A DNA stretch of 64,000 bases from positions 1,274,818-1,338,817 of the forward strand of contig ML133409.1 in NCBI GenBank assembly GCA_003864495.1, written 5' to 3'. Positions 51,976 through 63,144 of the stretch are shown piece by piece. The stretch's first letter is position 1, and each line of letters starts with the position of its first letter. The position numbers were made by a program, and so were the translations under genes. This stretch comes from Nemopilema nomurai (lineage: Eukaryota; Cnidaria; Scyphozoa; Rhizostomeae; Rhizostomatidae). The notes beneath the pieces were generated by a model. The model saw only the letters and a list, made by a program, of their open reading frames with translations, made no database searches and was not told the origin of the DNA.

Positions 51976-54131
51976 CAGTGGCGGATCCAGGGGGGGGGGG
52001 GGTGCAAATGGTGCTTGAGCACCGGTCAGATTTTCAGAGTTGTGTTTCTGACCAAAGTTAATTTGTGCTCAAAATCAAGCTAAATAGATGTCACAAAATA
52101 AAACAAACACCTTCTACCAATGAGAAATTCGATATTTCTTCCCTTTTTTACACGAAAATACCAAATTTCTATCTGAACTGCTTTGTTTTGCTGCGCTATA
52201 GTTTCATATCAAAGTAGAGTATTTACCGGAACAAGATTCTGACAGAATTTGAATGCTGACCAGTAACAATACGAATTGCGAATTTCACCCTCCAATGAAA
52301 TTCTGTTATCCGATTGTATTCCAAGCACCGGTGGGTCAGTAGAATGGAGTCCTCAAGAATGGAGCTAGCCAATCATCTATTTTCTCACCGGTGCTCAGAT
52401 CGAATATTAGCCAATCACTTGCATTTTCACCGGTGCTCGACGTCATCAGAGCACCGGTCAGGTCGAAATAGCCAATAAACGATTAGGATTCATTCGTTTA
52501 TCTTCCGTCACGGGCGTACCTCATTTGTGGGACGAGATGGATGCGTGCAAGAATCTTCTGTCGTGCTTAAAAGATGCTTTTAAAAATGAACAGCTCGACG
52601 CTGTAAATAGAATTGAATTGGTGGCAATCTATGTGTTAGAGAAGGGGAGGCGAGCATACATTCGAGGTGCAAAAATTTCATTGATTCATTTGCTGACTTG
52701 CAGCTAACCGATGGTGGGGAGAGCAAGCGAGGACATGGCTTATAGTTTTGTTTCCTCATGGCCTATAATTGCAGATCAATTTTTGTGTGTTTTTATTTAC
52801 GGAACAATGTTATTTAGGGGTTGAGGTCGTCCTGGGAATTTGGTCCTGGCAGCTTTCAAAAAAGGAACATCTTTTATACATTCAGAAATCGGTGTATCCG
52901 CCTTTTTTCATAAGAAAGCTTTTTCTTTACGATAAGAAGTTACATGTTGAAATTCTATAAGAGGCGCTACATAGCGCGAAGGGTTAATCAGCGGACTTGA
53001 GTGACTAGGCCATGCATTTTGCAACTTTGTTTGTGATGATTTCACGACAAAACGTCATGGTGGTGATAATTGCTTTCTGAAAATGATGGCATTTCCACGC
53101 TAATCTTTATTGACAACCATCCTTTCAGTGATTTTTCTAATTTAGGATATTCACCTATTGAGTGATAGAGCAAGGTGGGAACAACGCTAACGTGACTCAC
53201 GAATTGAATTTGCTAGAAAAGTTTCTTTCAATAAAAATGCTCAAGTTTCATCTATTCCCAAAATTCTTATCAAATCAGGTTTTGTAGTCTAAATGTTCAT
53301 TTATTATTCTTTAGGCTGAAATACCCTATGCTTTTTAATTGAACGCCAAATTTTAAATGATTAATTTAATTGCCGAAGGTTGGACAGTGTAAACAAGAAA
53401 TTGGATTTCAAAATAGCTGTTTCGACAAAGTGAAACTTTCTTTTTAGAAGTTAGACGTGTTCAACTTTCGTCCAACTTTCTTCTATTTCATTCTTTAATC
53501 CTCCTTCGAACCTTTTGTCTTTAATGACGTGCACTGCACTTCAGGGGCTTCACTCCACCAGCCAGGTAATTTTTTGATCACGCTATTTTCTGAAATACTT
53601 ATAAAAGGCTGCCAAGCATCAAAGAATTGAAAGAGTTGGAAAGCTGTCTTTGGAAAGCTGTCTGTTGTTGTGGAGCGGGGAAAGCTGTCTTTGGGACATA
53701 TGATTGCTTCTATATCACAATAGAGGTGCATAACAGACAAAATTAACGAGCCTTGCTGAGAATGTTATCTTTGCTGTTACCTATACATCAATTCAATTTA
53801 CAGCCTCATTTTGAAAATCTTGTTCGATTCTCTTGTACAGAATTTTTGATCGGATTTGGAGCATAGTATAACAGTATAACCGTAGTATAACACTAGATCA
53901 CGTTTTGTTAATTTAGTTGTAAAATTATGAATTATGCGCTGTTATGTTTGAAATATCAAGCTTTCTTTATTCGGCATACCAAACATAAAGGATATAAATT
54001 TCAAAACATATCATACCTACTCTTGTATATAGATCATCGAAACCGAATTAAATATAGAGTGTGGTAGTTTTATCGGGTGTGGCACATTCAAAGTTGAGCA
54101 CCGGTCAGAAAATTTTCTGGATCCGCCCCTG
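51976..54131. mobile_element. Non-autonomous hAT-like DNA transposon, 2.16 kb, 5-bp target duplication
   Basis: Ends are CAGTGGCGGATCCAG (51976-51990) and CTGGATCCGCCCCTG (54117-54131), inverted repeats matching at 14 of 15 bases. CATTA flanks both sides directly (51971-51975 and 54132-54136). The CAG...CTG ends and GGCGGATCCAG core are typical of hAT elements; 5-bp duplications are known in one hAT subgroup. At least six copies of an ACCGGT motif flanked by GAGC or GCTC lie near the ends (52017, 52325, 52386, 52429, 52449, 54095), likely transposase-binding sites. No full transposase is present. A 13-G run follows the left end. Confidence 0.8.
52525..52707 (+). other. Short exon-like open frame inside the hAT-like element
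   Basis: A 60-residue frame opens near a good ATG (GACGAGATGGATGCG at 52537) and encodes MDACKNLLSCLKDAFKNEQL onward. It then meets a possible donor (ATTCGAG|GTGCAA at about 52669). It may be the first coding exon of the lost transposase, or captured host sequence. I do not recognise the product. Confidence 0.3.
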
Positions 54132-54383
54132 CATTACGTATCTCATTGCTGTTTACGTACATTCAGAAATATCTGGATGCATTTTTATTCGAATACCATT
54201 TGATTTGTTGTTTATCAAAAAGTATCAAAATGTTTGAAATTGTAAATGACTTTGAGGACAAAGCCGTAGTGAATACTGTCAACTCTCATTACATCTCACT
54301 ATCGTAATAGTTAGATTCCGTAATAACAAGGGCTAATTTCAATCACTTCTTGGTATTTTCAGTTGGGAAGTTAGTCTATATCT

Positions 54384-54502
54384 GTAATATTTGGGTGTCC
54401 GTAATATCTTGGTGTCCGTAATATTTGGGTGTCCGTAATATCTGGGTGTCCGTAATATCTGGGTGTCCGTAATATCTGGGTGTCCGTAATATCGGGAAGT
54501 CC
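54384..54502. repeat. 17-bp minisatellite, seven copies
   Basis: GTAATATCTGGGTGTCC starts at 54384, 54401, 54418, 54435, 54452, 54469 and 54486 with few changes. It lies between the hAT-like element and the first tectonin-type gene. Confidence 0.95.
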
Positions 54503-55541
54503 ACAAGGCAGGGGTTAACTGTATTATGTTCTACGCTCTCGAGAGTGAGAGATAGGGCGAGAAAAGGAAGCAATTGCGACTCTCTTTTAGAAAAAGAGCT
54601 GGCTTTGCTGCAAATAACATAGTAGTTATTGAATCTATCTGACGCTCAGATATGAAAAAGAAGCTTTGAGATTAGGTGCACGAGAACTAACCCTTGTTTG
54701 ATCACTTCTCAGCTTCATTCAACGAAATAACTCACATTTCCTTTTAGGCACCGAAGAGAGGATGCACCGAGAGTGCATTTAATTCATAATTCCAAACAAA
54801 GTTTTGTTTAAAAAACATAAAATTCAGCAATTGCTATTTAACAAGACAAATCAGCAAATTAGCAAGGATTACCACCCAGGGGAAAAATGCATACTCAAAA
54901 GGACAGAAATCTTTTAACTCAGCTTGGGTTACCATTTTAGGTCATGTTACCATTTTAATCGTAACTAGGACGTAGGTAGAGGGGGGGCATCCAAAAGTTG
55001 GAGGTGGGAAGATAAAAAAGAGGCATATAATGACTCCCAATGTTTCGATGTGGAAAGGGCACTTTTTGGGTTCCGTAGGGCACTTTTGTATGGTTCGTCA
55101 AAAAATGGGAGACCATAACACATCTGTCCCACTAAACCCCTAACCACCGGGTTCCAACATTTCTCAATCGCAAGTTTCAGTCTGGACAGCACGGTATCGA
55201 TGGCCAAAATGTTAGCGCGTATTCCAGGTGTACCAAATGTGATGATCACACTTCACCTTGACTGCCAATTGTAATTGAAGAGTCATAAACACTTTAGAAG
55301 TGATGAAAACGTAATAAACAAGCAATTTGTAGTTATCATCCGTTATTACTGCGGATCAGTCACTCGTCAAATTCAAATAGTTGACAAGAAGTTGATTCAG
55401 CAGTTATGACAAGGCAATTTTCCGACGTGGTTGGGTTTTATTCTGAAATTTTGAGTTGGATTGCACTTCCAAAATTCATGTAGTTCTCGTGAGCAGCAGC
55501 AATTCAATGCAGACACTCGGTTCAGCTGTTAGTACGTATGT
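54503..55541. other. Region 3' of tectonin-type gene copy 1
   Basis: No gene is supported. A 94-codon open frame on the minus strand (55249-54965) has no recognisable domain. The last 150 bp resemble the region just 3' of copy 2 (shared strings such as GACAAGGC and TTGGATTGCA), so they belong to the tandem duplication. Confidence 0.5.
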
Positions 55542-58144
55542 CTATGTACAGCAATGCCATCTATACAAAGAAGAGAGTATTTGGGAATCGGATCTATTGC
55601 TAGTGGCGGTAAAAGTAACACTGCTTGACTTGAGAATATTTCTCATCTCACTTGCTCCAAGCTCGCTACACTGTGACTCTAGCAATAGTCTTGCTTCAAA
55701 AAATTGCTCTCCAAACAATGTCACAATTCGTCGTGATGCAGTAAAGCCAAAAAGCTCCTTTCGCGCCTTGTCGTAATATGTCACGTTTGCCATAATGTTG
55801 CTCAGGGGATGCCATGAATTTGTCGATAAATTGCCGTAGTAGCAGTTACGATCGATTTTGCGGACAAAGTCGTCGTATCGCACGCAGACGAACAGAACAG
55901 ACGCATTCCTGTCGTAAATCCTCGTCAAAGCACCATTTACAATTCGCTTTGTGCCGTTGTAAGAGAAGGTGAATTCGTAAAACTTTGCAGATGCCAGACT
56001 TTTGATTTCGTTACCAGTGCTCCCTTCGTTCAGGCAGTCTTTTCGAGGACAGAAGTAAACTTGGTCCAGCAAAATCTCACCTTTGTGAATCCTTCCTTCC
56101 TTCTTCTTCCACTTAGAAATGCTTCCTATAGTCAGAGTAAAAACTATGGCTCTTGAGTGCCCAAGAAGAATTTCCGGCAGCCAGATGCTCCTTGACTTGC
56201 CAGAAAGGGATTGGTCTACGTCTCCAAATGATGGCTTGAGGCCAGAAACATTTGCAATCGTCATGAATTCTGGCACAGTTATTTTTGTACTCACTTTGTA
56301 TGCTCGAATGAGTGAGCTGTTGTAGTTATTTGTTAGCTTCACTATAAAAGTTACATTTTCGCCAACAGTGAAATGTCTCTTTTCAATTATTTCGCTTTGA
56401 AGCGTAAGTGAAGCACTTTCATTTCCATGCCTTACAATCTGAACATTCTTTTCCATGGTGTGCAAATATTCCTCCATGAACATTGCTGTTACATAGAGTT
56501 TCGTCTGAAATGGAGAGCCAATTAGTATTTTACTATTGTCATATACACGAGCAACAATTTCAACAGTGGCATCAGACAAAAGGTTGGTAATGTTCGCAGT
56601 TATACTATGCGTATGTCCACTTGCAGTGTATAGTCTCTCCCTGTTCATTTGACTATTTCCGTTGCACATCTTTGAAGCAATAGTGAGATTTTCGATAATG
56701 AAAACCGGTTGCCTATCAACTACTGGAACACTGACAGTAACAATTAATGGTCTCAAAGATGATGTGTAGAACCCTTTGAGCTCGAGAGAATACTTGACAA
56801 CCTGTCCAACGGAAACTGTGCCTTGATGGCCAATCCCTCTCAAAACCACATTCATTCCTTTAAAGCAAGGTGGAGATGCTCTCAAGTCATCGAATAGTGT
56901 ATGTCCCCAATAAACATTCGACGAATCAACCATCTTAATGCTGGCACATTTACCCATGTAACCTGATACGTCCCACCAAAACCTTCCCATCCGTACTGGT
57001 CCTGCTGCATTGACCTTTGGTTTGCTTCGTCCTGAACTTTGATACCTTTCCACTCCATCTATCACAAGGCCAACGTAGTTATTAGGGTGCGTTCCTCCTC
57101 CGACACTGAAATGCAGCATGTGTGTTCGTATTTGGAAAAGTGGCGAAGTGGCTGTTCCAACTGGAGTGTCTCCTACTGTTACGTTTTGGCTTGATGTAAT
57201 AGTATCGATGCATCGTTTCCCAACTTTTCCAATGGCCCCTACGCTGGTAGCTTGGCTAAATGTCGGCTGCATATTAAATGCTGTTCCCGTTTTCTCCCAC
57301 TCAGAGAGGTCGTTGTCTTCAAAGTCGAAAATTGGGCATCCAGTATACACGTATATGTTTCCATCAGTGCCAACTGCATAGGCCTTCTTGTCTGTTACCG
57401 CGACATCTTTGAAAGTGGTTTGTTGGTAACCGCGTCGCTCCCAGGTCAACTTAATGAAGTTGTTGTCGTATACGTTAACCGCTTCCCATATAAATCCGCT
57501 TACGTCGAGCTTCCATAGCGTTTTGTCGCCGTAAGCGGATATGTCTTTGACATTTGGATATATGAATATCCAAGGGGAATACCAAGTTGGGGAGTCGATG
57601 TTCTCCATGAGACCAGTTGTGAAAAGTTGGTTTTGGCTGTTAACGATAAGCAAACTCGTTTGGAGCAGGATTCGCCAGTTATAAAACTTCCGGATATACG
57701 CTGCCAGACTGTTCCATAATGAAGAGACGATGTTATGCCAAGTCTTTTCCATATGTGCCCATCGGGACTGCGAGCCAATACCAGGCCATACTGGCCAGTT
57801 GTAATTGCTTCTACTATTCCGCTAATACCCAGCCATGCTATTCCTATTAAGTTGGAAGAGGTGACCCCTGTTTGATAGAGTACGTCTTTATGGGTGGTGC
57901 TAATCCAGAGCCCTAAGTCGTCATTTACATCAAAATTGTTTATACCTTGTCCGATATAAATGAATCCCTCGTCGCTGTAAAAGACCTTGAGCTCCCTTTT
58001 AGAATCAACATAGTACAGCGCACGATTGTTCGTTGCGATTACATTCGTTGAATCAGCGTTGTTTAGCATTAGCCAAGCATCAGGATCAGCCTTTACAAGG
58101 GTGACAAGTAGCCAGTGCATCAAGAGTCGTTGCAAAATCGCCAT
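55542..58144 (-). CDS. Secreted tectonin-type lectin-like protein, copy 1, with a one-base frameshift
   Basis: It encodes a paralogue of the gene at 59915-62518 with the same domain order: signal peptide (MAILQRLLMHWLLVTLVKAD), tectonin-like propeller repeats, a carbohydrate-binding-like module (FDFEDNDLSEWEKTG onward) and DUF11-like repeats. Met at 58144 is chosen because it aligns with the start of copy 2; an in-frame ATG 24 bp upstream also exists. Near 57648 one base is missing after the shared ESCSKRVC motif relative to copy 2 (TGCTTATCG against TGCCTTATTG), so the N-terminal frame (58144-57650) and the rest (57650-55542) are out of register. No other stop or indel breaks it, so it is either a young pseudogene or a sequence error. 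There is no intron signal at that point. Confidence 0.8.
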
Positions 58145-58250
58145 TGTTTTTCGCCGTGTATCAGTCATCGTATATCAGTATCAGTCGATGTGTACATACT
58201 TCTTAACACGATAAGTTCTTTATCTCTGCTGCTGCGTATTTTTTCAGCAG

Positions 58251-58260
58251 ATAAATATAG
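58251..58260 (-). promoter_or_regulatory. Possible TATA box of tectonin-type copy 1
   Basis: On the minus strand CTATATTTAT lies about 107 bp upstream of the ATG at 58144, leaving room for a start site and a short 5' UTR. Not tested against other promoters. Confidence 0.3.
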
Positions 58261-58755
58261 GGAGGTAATGACGTAGGAGATTAGTTGTCCCGCCTTTGTG
58301 ACCATGCCGAGCACAACAGACTCTGTTTCATCCAACAAAATGCTTTCATGGTGTACTTTCGTGCCTTTCAACTATGATTGATAGCGATTCAAAGCTAAGA
58401 GTAACCATGGTTGACATTGGCACAAAAGTACCATGAATAATTCAACGAAAAATGCATTGCATGTAATCTCAATGCACCTGATTTTATGGTGGTTGCTTTG
58501 AGACTAGTGCTCACCGATATCTTCTGGCCACTTCTTTGAATGCGAAAAGGGGTGTACAAAGACAAAGAACGTGCAGTTGCACTCACAATGCCCGCCTACA
58601 GTCTTTGACATCGAAAACATTTGTCAAGAAAAACAGATGCTTTCCATCTCCCTGCCGAATAATGTACGATTACGATTTTTGTTCAAGGGAGTTTACCAGT
58701 TGTCTTTAGCTGCTTCAAAAGAGAGCAGATTTGTTAAAGCCCAGTAGAGTTGCTT

Positions 58756-59700
58756 GACAAAGGCGTAAAATTACACAGAAATGTAGTTGGCCTGTGTTTG
58801 CTGCAGTCTTGCTAGACCTTCTTAATTCGTCGGAACTAATTTACCACAAGTTACACCAGCATATGCAAGACGAAGCTATGACACTAGAGGGTAGAATGCT
58901 TGATGTACAAGTAACACTATACTCCAAGTTTTCATTTGGATGTCCTTAAATGACTCGCAGAGTTTAGAGATCCACCCTTGGACGGGGACCCATTTCTAGA
59001 TGCAACGAAAATGAAGGGCCCCAGTGTCAAGGCGATCTTGTGCTTTGTAAATCATGCGAGCTTGTGAGATTTCCATCGAAAGGCCAGGCTATCGAAAAAA
59101 GTAGGGCTAAGTTATGAAATATTTACAAGAGGGTTCCATACCACTATTCAGCTCTTTATCCAACCTCCCAGCAGTTAATGCCGAAAATGCCTCCCACTCA
59201 GGAGAGATTCCATCCAGGAGAGACCCCACTTCTGATGTAGTGGAATATTTCCAGATAAAGGCAAGACAAAAAGCAGAAAAGATTAAATAGAAGAGTGGTA
59301 TGACATATAGCCCACGGGCTGGAAGACGGGATAAATTTCTCCATGCAAACAAGCCATAAAAGTTAGCACGTATCCAAATGTGTAGTAAATGTTTTGACCA
59401 TAAACTACTTTGGTTGGCAGTTGTACGAGTGATATACAATATAGAAACAGAAAGGAACGGAGAAGGTAAGTTCAGTTTGTGATTATTATGCGTTATGCCT
59501 GTAGAACTTTTATTGTTCAAATACAAACAGGTGAAAGAGATTTTGGCCCACCAAATTTTTGGTGTGCTAAAGCAGCGATATCAGCCTTTAAGGTCTTTAC
59601 TTGCATTAGTGAAAAAACGGTTAAACCCTAAACGTTTTGGATTGATCCCTGACGTGAAAAGGAAGGAACATCGAATTGGGTACTTCAGTGGATTAGACAA
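58756..59700. other. Spacer between the two tectonin-type genes
   Basis: No gene or repeat recognised. A 139-codon minus-strand frame (59526-59107) contains a hydrophobic stretch but no start context, splice sites or family match that I can see. Confidence 0.5.
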
Positions 59701-62700
59701 GGCCATTTCCGCATAGATGTTTTCATGATTCTAGAAGGTCGATTTGGATTGCATTTCCCAGCAACCCTAACAAAAGCAGCAACACCAGTATAAAGAGACT
59801 GGACTCAGTGACGATTATTTTCATATCGATTCCACGAAATAGAGCGCAATGTTGTATTTACATACCACCTCTTTATTAAATGTCAAACATCAAATTGTCC
59901 CGTAGTATGAATATCTACGTACAGCAGTGCAATCTGTATAAAGAAGAGATCTGTGCATCTGGTGAATTGCTAGAAGCGGTTAAGGCAGTACTGCTTGACT
60001 TGAGAAAATTCCCCTCATCACTTGCTACTAGCTCGCTCAAATGCGAGTCTAGTAAGAGTCTTGTTTTTAGATATATTTCTCCGAAAAATTTCATGACCTT
60101 TTTTGAAGCGCTCAACCCATACAGTTCTTTTCGTGCCTTGTCGTAATATGTCACGTTTACCATAAGGTTACTCAGAGGATGCCATGATTTTGTCGATAAA
60201 TTACCGAAGTAGCAGTTACGACCAGCTTTGCGGGAAAAGTCGTTGTATCGCACGCAGACGAACAAAAAAGACGCATTCTTGTCGTATATCCGTGTAAACG
60301 CATCATTTACAACTCGCTTTGTGTTGTTGTAAGAAAAGGTGAACTCGTAAAACTTTGCTGCTGCCAGACTTTTGATTTCGTTACCAGTGCTGCCTTCGTT
60401 CAGGCAGTCTTTTCGAGGACAGAAGTAAACTTGGTCCAGCAAGATTCTAGCTTTGTAGCTCCTTCTTTTTCTCTGTTCCCATCTCGAAGGATTCCCTATT
60501 CCTATGGTGAATAGTATGGTATTTGTATCACCAAGAAGGATTTCTGGTATCAAAGTTGCCTTCCTCTTACTTGAGCCTGATGTGACTAAATCTGCAGAGG
60601 TCTCGAAGTTCCTTGACCCATCAACCCTGAGAATTGTCAAAGATTCTGGCAAGAGCAAATTTAATGTTACTTTGTACGCCGTAGAGCGTGACACGTTGTA
60701 GCTATGTGATATTTGTACCTTGAAAGTGATATTTTCTCCAACAAAGTGTTGCTCCCTTTCTACGATTTGATCTACCAGTAAAAGAGATGCACTTTCATTG
60801 CCATGCCTAACAACTCTCAACTCTGATTGAAATGTCTTGATGAATTCATCGGTGAATGTAATAGTCAAGTGCAGCTTCGTTTCAAATGGGACACCGACTT
60901 GAATTTTGCTATTGTCGTAAGCACGGGCGGCGATTTCAACTGTGGCATCAGATAGGAGGTTTGTTATGTTACCCATTATGCTGTAGGTTTGCCCACTTTC
61001 TGTCAAGAGCATTGTTTTCTTCATTTGAACGAATGACTTACAGGTAGTAGAAACGACAGAAAGATCCTCAAAGTAAACTAACGGCTGTCCCGCCATCGAC
61101 GGTACTGTAGCAGTGATAAGTAAGGGTCTCAAAGATGATGTGTAGAACCCTTTGAGCTCGAGAGAATACTTGACAACCTCTCCAACGGAAACTGTGCCTT
61201 GGTGGCCAATCTCTCTCAAAACCACATTTATTCCTTCAAAGCAAGGTGGAGATGCTCTCAAGTCATCGAATAGTGTATGTCCCCAATAAACATTCGACGA
61301 ATCAACCATCTTAATGCTGGCACATTTACCCATGTAACCTGATACGTCCCACCAAAACCTTCCCATCCGTACTGGTCCTGCTGCATTGACCTTTGGTTTG
61401 CTTCGTCCTGAACTTTGATACCTTTCCACTCCATCTATCACAAGGCCAACGTAGTTATTAGGGTGCGTTCCTCCTCCGACAGTGAAATGCAGCATGTGTG
61501 TTCGTATTTGAAATAATGGCGAAGTGGCTGTTCCAACTGGAGTGTCTCCTACTGTTACGTTCTCGCTTGACGTAACAGTATCGATGCATCGTTTCCCAAT
61601 TTTTCCAATGGCCCCTACGCTGGTAGCTTGGCTAAATGTCGGCTGCATATTAAATGCTGTTCCTGTTTTCTCCCACTCAGAGAGGTCGTTGTCTTCAAAG
61701 TCGAAAATTGGGCATCCAGTATACACGTATATGTTTCCATCAGTGCCAACTGCATAGGCCTTCTTGTCTGTTACCGCGACATCTTTGAAAGTGGTTTGTT
61801 GGTAACCGCGTCGCTCCCAGGTCAACTTAATGAAGTTGTTGTCGTATACGTTAACCGCTTCCCATATGAATCCGCTTACGTCGAGCTTCCATAGCGTTTT
61901 GTCGCCGTAAGCGGATATGTCTCTGACGCTAGGATATATGAATATCCAAGGGGAGTACCAAGTTGGGGAGTTGATGCTCTGCATAAGACCAGTTGTGAAA
62001 AGGTGGTTATATCTGTCAACAATAAGGCAAACACGTTTGGAGCATGATTCAGCAATTATGTTACTACCCGATAGATGCTGCCATGCTGTTCCATAATGAA
62101 TATACGGCGTAATGCCAAGTCTTTTCCATGCGTATCCATCGGGACTGTGCCCGAGGACCAAACCATATCGGCCAGTAGTTATTGTTGCCAATAACCCGCC
62201 TCTTAAAAGCCATAATGTACCTGAAAGGTTCGAAGACGTTGTCCCTAATCGGATGTATACATGGTTGAAGATGTTGGTAATCCAAAAGACAAGGTCGTCA
62301 CTCACAGCAACATCTGTTATACTGTGTCCAATGTATATAGGTCCATTGTCGCTTTCAAGAATATTGAGGTTTTTAGCTGCATTGACTTGGTACAGCGCAC
62401 GATTGTTCGTTGCGATTACATTCGTTGAATCAGCGTTGTTCAGCATTAGCCAAGCATCATGGTCAGCCTTTGCAAGGACGACAAGAAGCCAGTGCATCAA
62501 GAGTCGTTGCAAGAGCATCGTTTTCGTGGCGGTTTATCCGTTTTATTATCTAGATGCGTATGGAACCTTGTCAGTCTTGTTTATGACAAATTTACATGAA
62601 CACGCTTTTATGCTGTTGCTTATTATTTTGGCATGTTAATAGACCGAGACAACAAGGGAGAAAATCAATTGGCTTGTATCTATGAACATGCAAATCACAG

Positions 62701-63060
62701 CGATCGCTGTCCATCAGACTAAATGTTTCCATGGTGCATTTTTGCATCATTCATCTATGTTCGATAGCGATTCAAAGTTATAAGACGCGGTGACTGTCTG
62801 ATATAGGGGAGCATTATGAATAATTCAGCGTAAAATGACAACCTACTGATCCTCCCAGTTGTCCTCTTCAAGTGTCTGAGTTGATGGTGGTTGTTTTGAG
62901 GCCAAGTGAAAGGGGATGTACAAACCTTAAAGCTCTTGACAACATTTTATACCTTTCTCCTCTTCATTTAAACGATGCTGGGATTCTTTCTATAGAAAGT
63001 CACCCTTATTTTCGCTGCTTCCCAAGAAGCCAGATTGATTAAGCTCAAAATCTTTGCCTT
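59700..63060 (-). repeat. Tandem duplication unit, copy 2 (mate at 55400-58755)
   Basis: Similar to copy 1 in coding and flanking sequence, at an offset of 4376 bp over the central coding block. The order of shared upstream strings is kept, so the promoter regions were duplicated together with the genes. Confidence 0.7.
59915..62518 (-). CDS. Secreted tectonin / carbohydrate-binding / DUF11-like protein, copy 2 (intact, 867 aa)
   Basis: A single uninterrupted frame. Residues 1-18 are a signal peptide (MLLQRLLMHWLLVVLAKA), so the protein should be secreted. Residues about 20-270 look like tectonin propeller blades, with repeated W...G.IY.R.G patterns (for example SPDGYAWKRLG and TDGNIYVYTG). 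Residues about 270-410 resemble the beta-sandwich found C-terminal to some GH32-type glycosidases (FDFEDNDLSEW, GTATSPLFQI, GGGTHPNNYVGLVIDG, WDVSGYMGK, WGHTLFDDL). Residues about 415-690 contain at least two DUF11-like units (VSVGEVVKYSLEL, HFVGENITFKVQI). The rest is unassigned and ends LHCCT. About ten N-glycosylation sequons fit an extracellular site. A glycan-binding, possibly defence role is inference from domains; no enzyme active site is seen. Confidence 0.85.
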   Translation of the reverse strand: MLLQRLLMHWLLVVLAKADHDAWLMLNNADSTNVIATNNRALYQVNAAKNLNILESDNGPIYIGHSITDVAVSDDLVFWITNIFNHVYIRLGTTSSNLSGTLWLLRGGLLATITTGRYGLVLGHSPDGYAWKRLGITPYIHYGTAWQHLSGSNIIAESCSKRVCLIVDRYNHLFTTGLMQSINSPTWYSPWIFIYPSVRDISAYGDKTLWKLDVSGFIWEAVNVYDNNFIKLTWERRGYQQTTFKDVAVTDKKAYAVGTDGNIYVYTGCPIFDFEDNDLSEWEKTGTAFNMQPTFSQATSVGAIGKIGKRCIDTVTSSENVTVGDTPVGTATSPLFQIRTHMLHFTVGGGTHPNNYVGLVIDGVERYQSSGRSKPKVNAAGPVRMGRFWWDVSGYMGKCASIKMVDSSNVYWGHTLFDDLRASPPCFEGINVVLREIGHQGTVSVGEVVKYSLELKGFYTSSLRPLLITATVPSMAGQPLVYFEDLSVVSTTCKSFVQMKKTMLLTESGQTYSIMGNITNLLSDATVEIAARAYDNSKIQVGVPFETKLHLTITFTDEFIKTFQSELRVVRHGNESASLLLVDQIVEREQHFVGENITFKVQISHSYNVSRSTAYKVTLNLLLPESLTILRVDGSRNFETSADLVTSGSSKRKATLIPEILLGDTNTILFTIGIGNPSRWEQRKRRSYKARILLDQVYFCPRKDCLNEGSTGNEIKSLAAAKFYEFTFSYNNTKRVVNDAFTRIYDKNASFLFVCVRYNDFSRKAGRNCYFGNLSTKSWHPLSNLMVNVTYYDKARKELYGLSASKKVMKFFGEIYLKTRLLLDSHLSELVASDEGNFLKSSSTALTASSNSPDAQISSLYRLHCCT

Positions 63061-63144
63061 GAAATGGCAGAAGTGTTCATTATGCTATTTTTTAGCCATT
63101 CTGACAAACATTACAATTAAAGCATCATTAAGCTTGTACCTCAG

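Larger units (their letters stand above)
55400..58755 (-). repeat. Tandem duplication unit, copy 1 (mate at 59700-63060)
   Basis: The coding region and both flanks resemble the second copy. Upstream, shared strings include GATAGCGATTCAAAG (58380 and 62763), GAATAATTCA, TGGTGGTTG and GGGGTGTACAAA or GGGATGTACAAA, in the same order. Similarity fades near 58755 and 63060. Boundaries are by eye. Confidence 0.7.

Noticed and set aside
57118..57518. Plus-strand frames opposite the tectonin-type genes (also 61524-61894 and 62112-62639)
   Set aside because: Antisense shadows of the long minus-strand coding regions; the pairs look alike only because the genes are paralogues.
59107..59526. 139-codon minus-strand frame between the tectonin-type genes
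   Set aside because: Possible hydrophobic stretch but no recognisable family, start context or counterpart in the other spacer.
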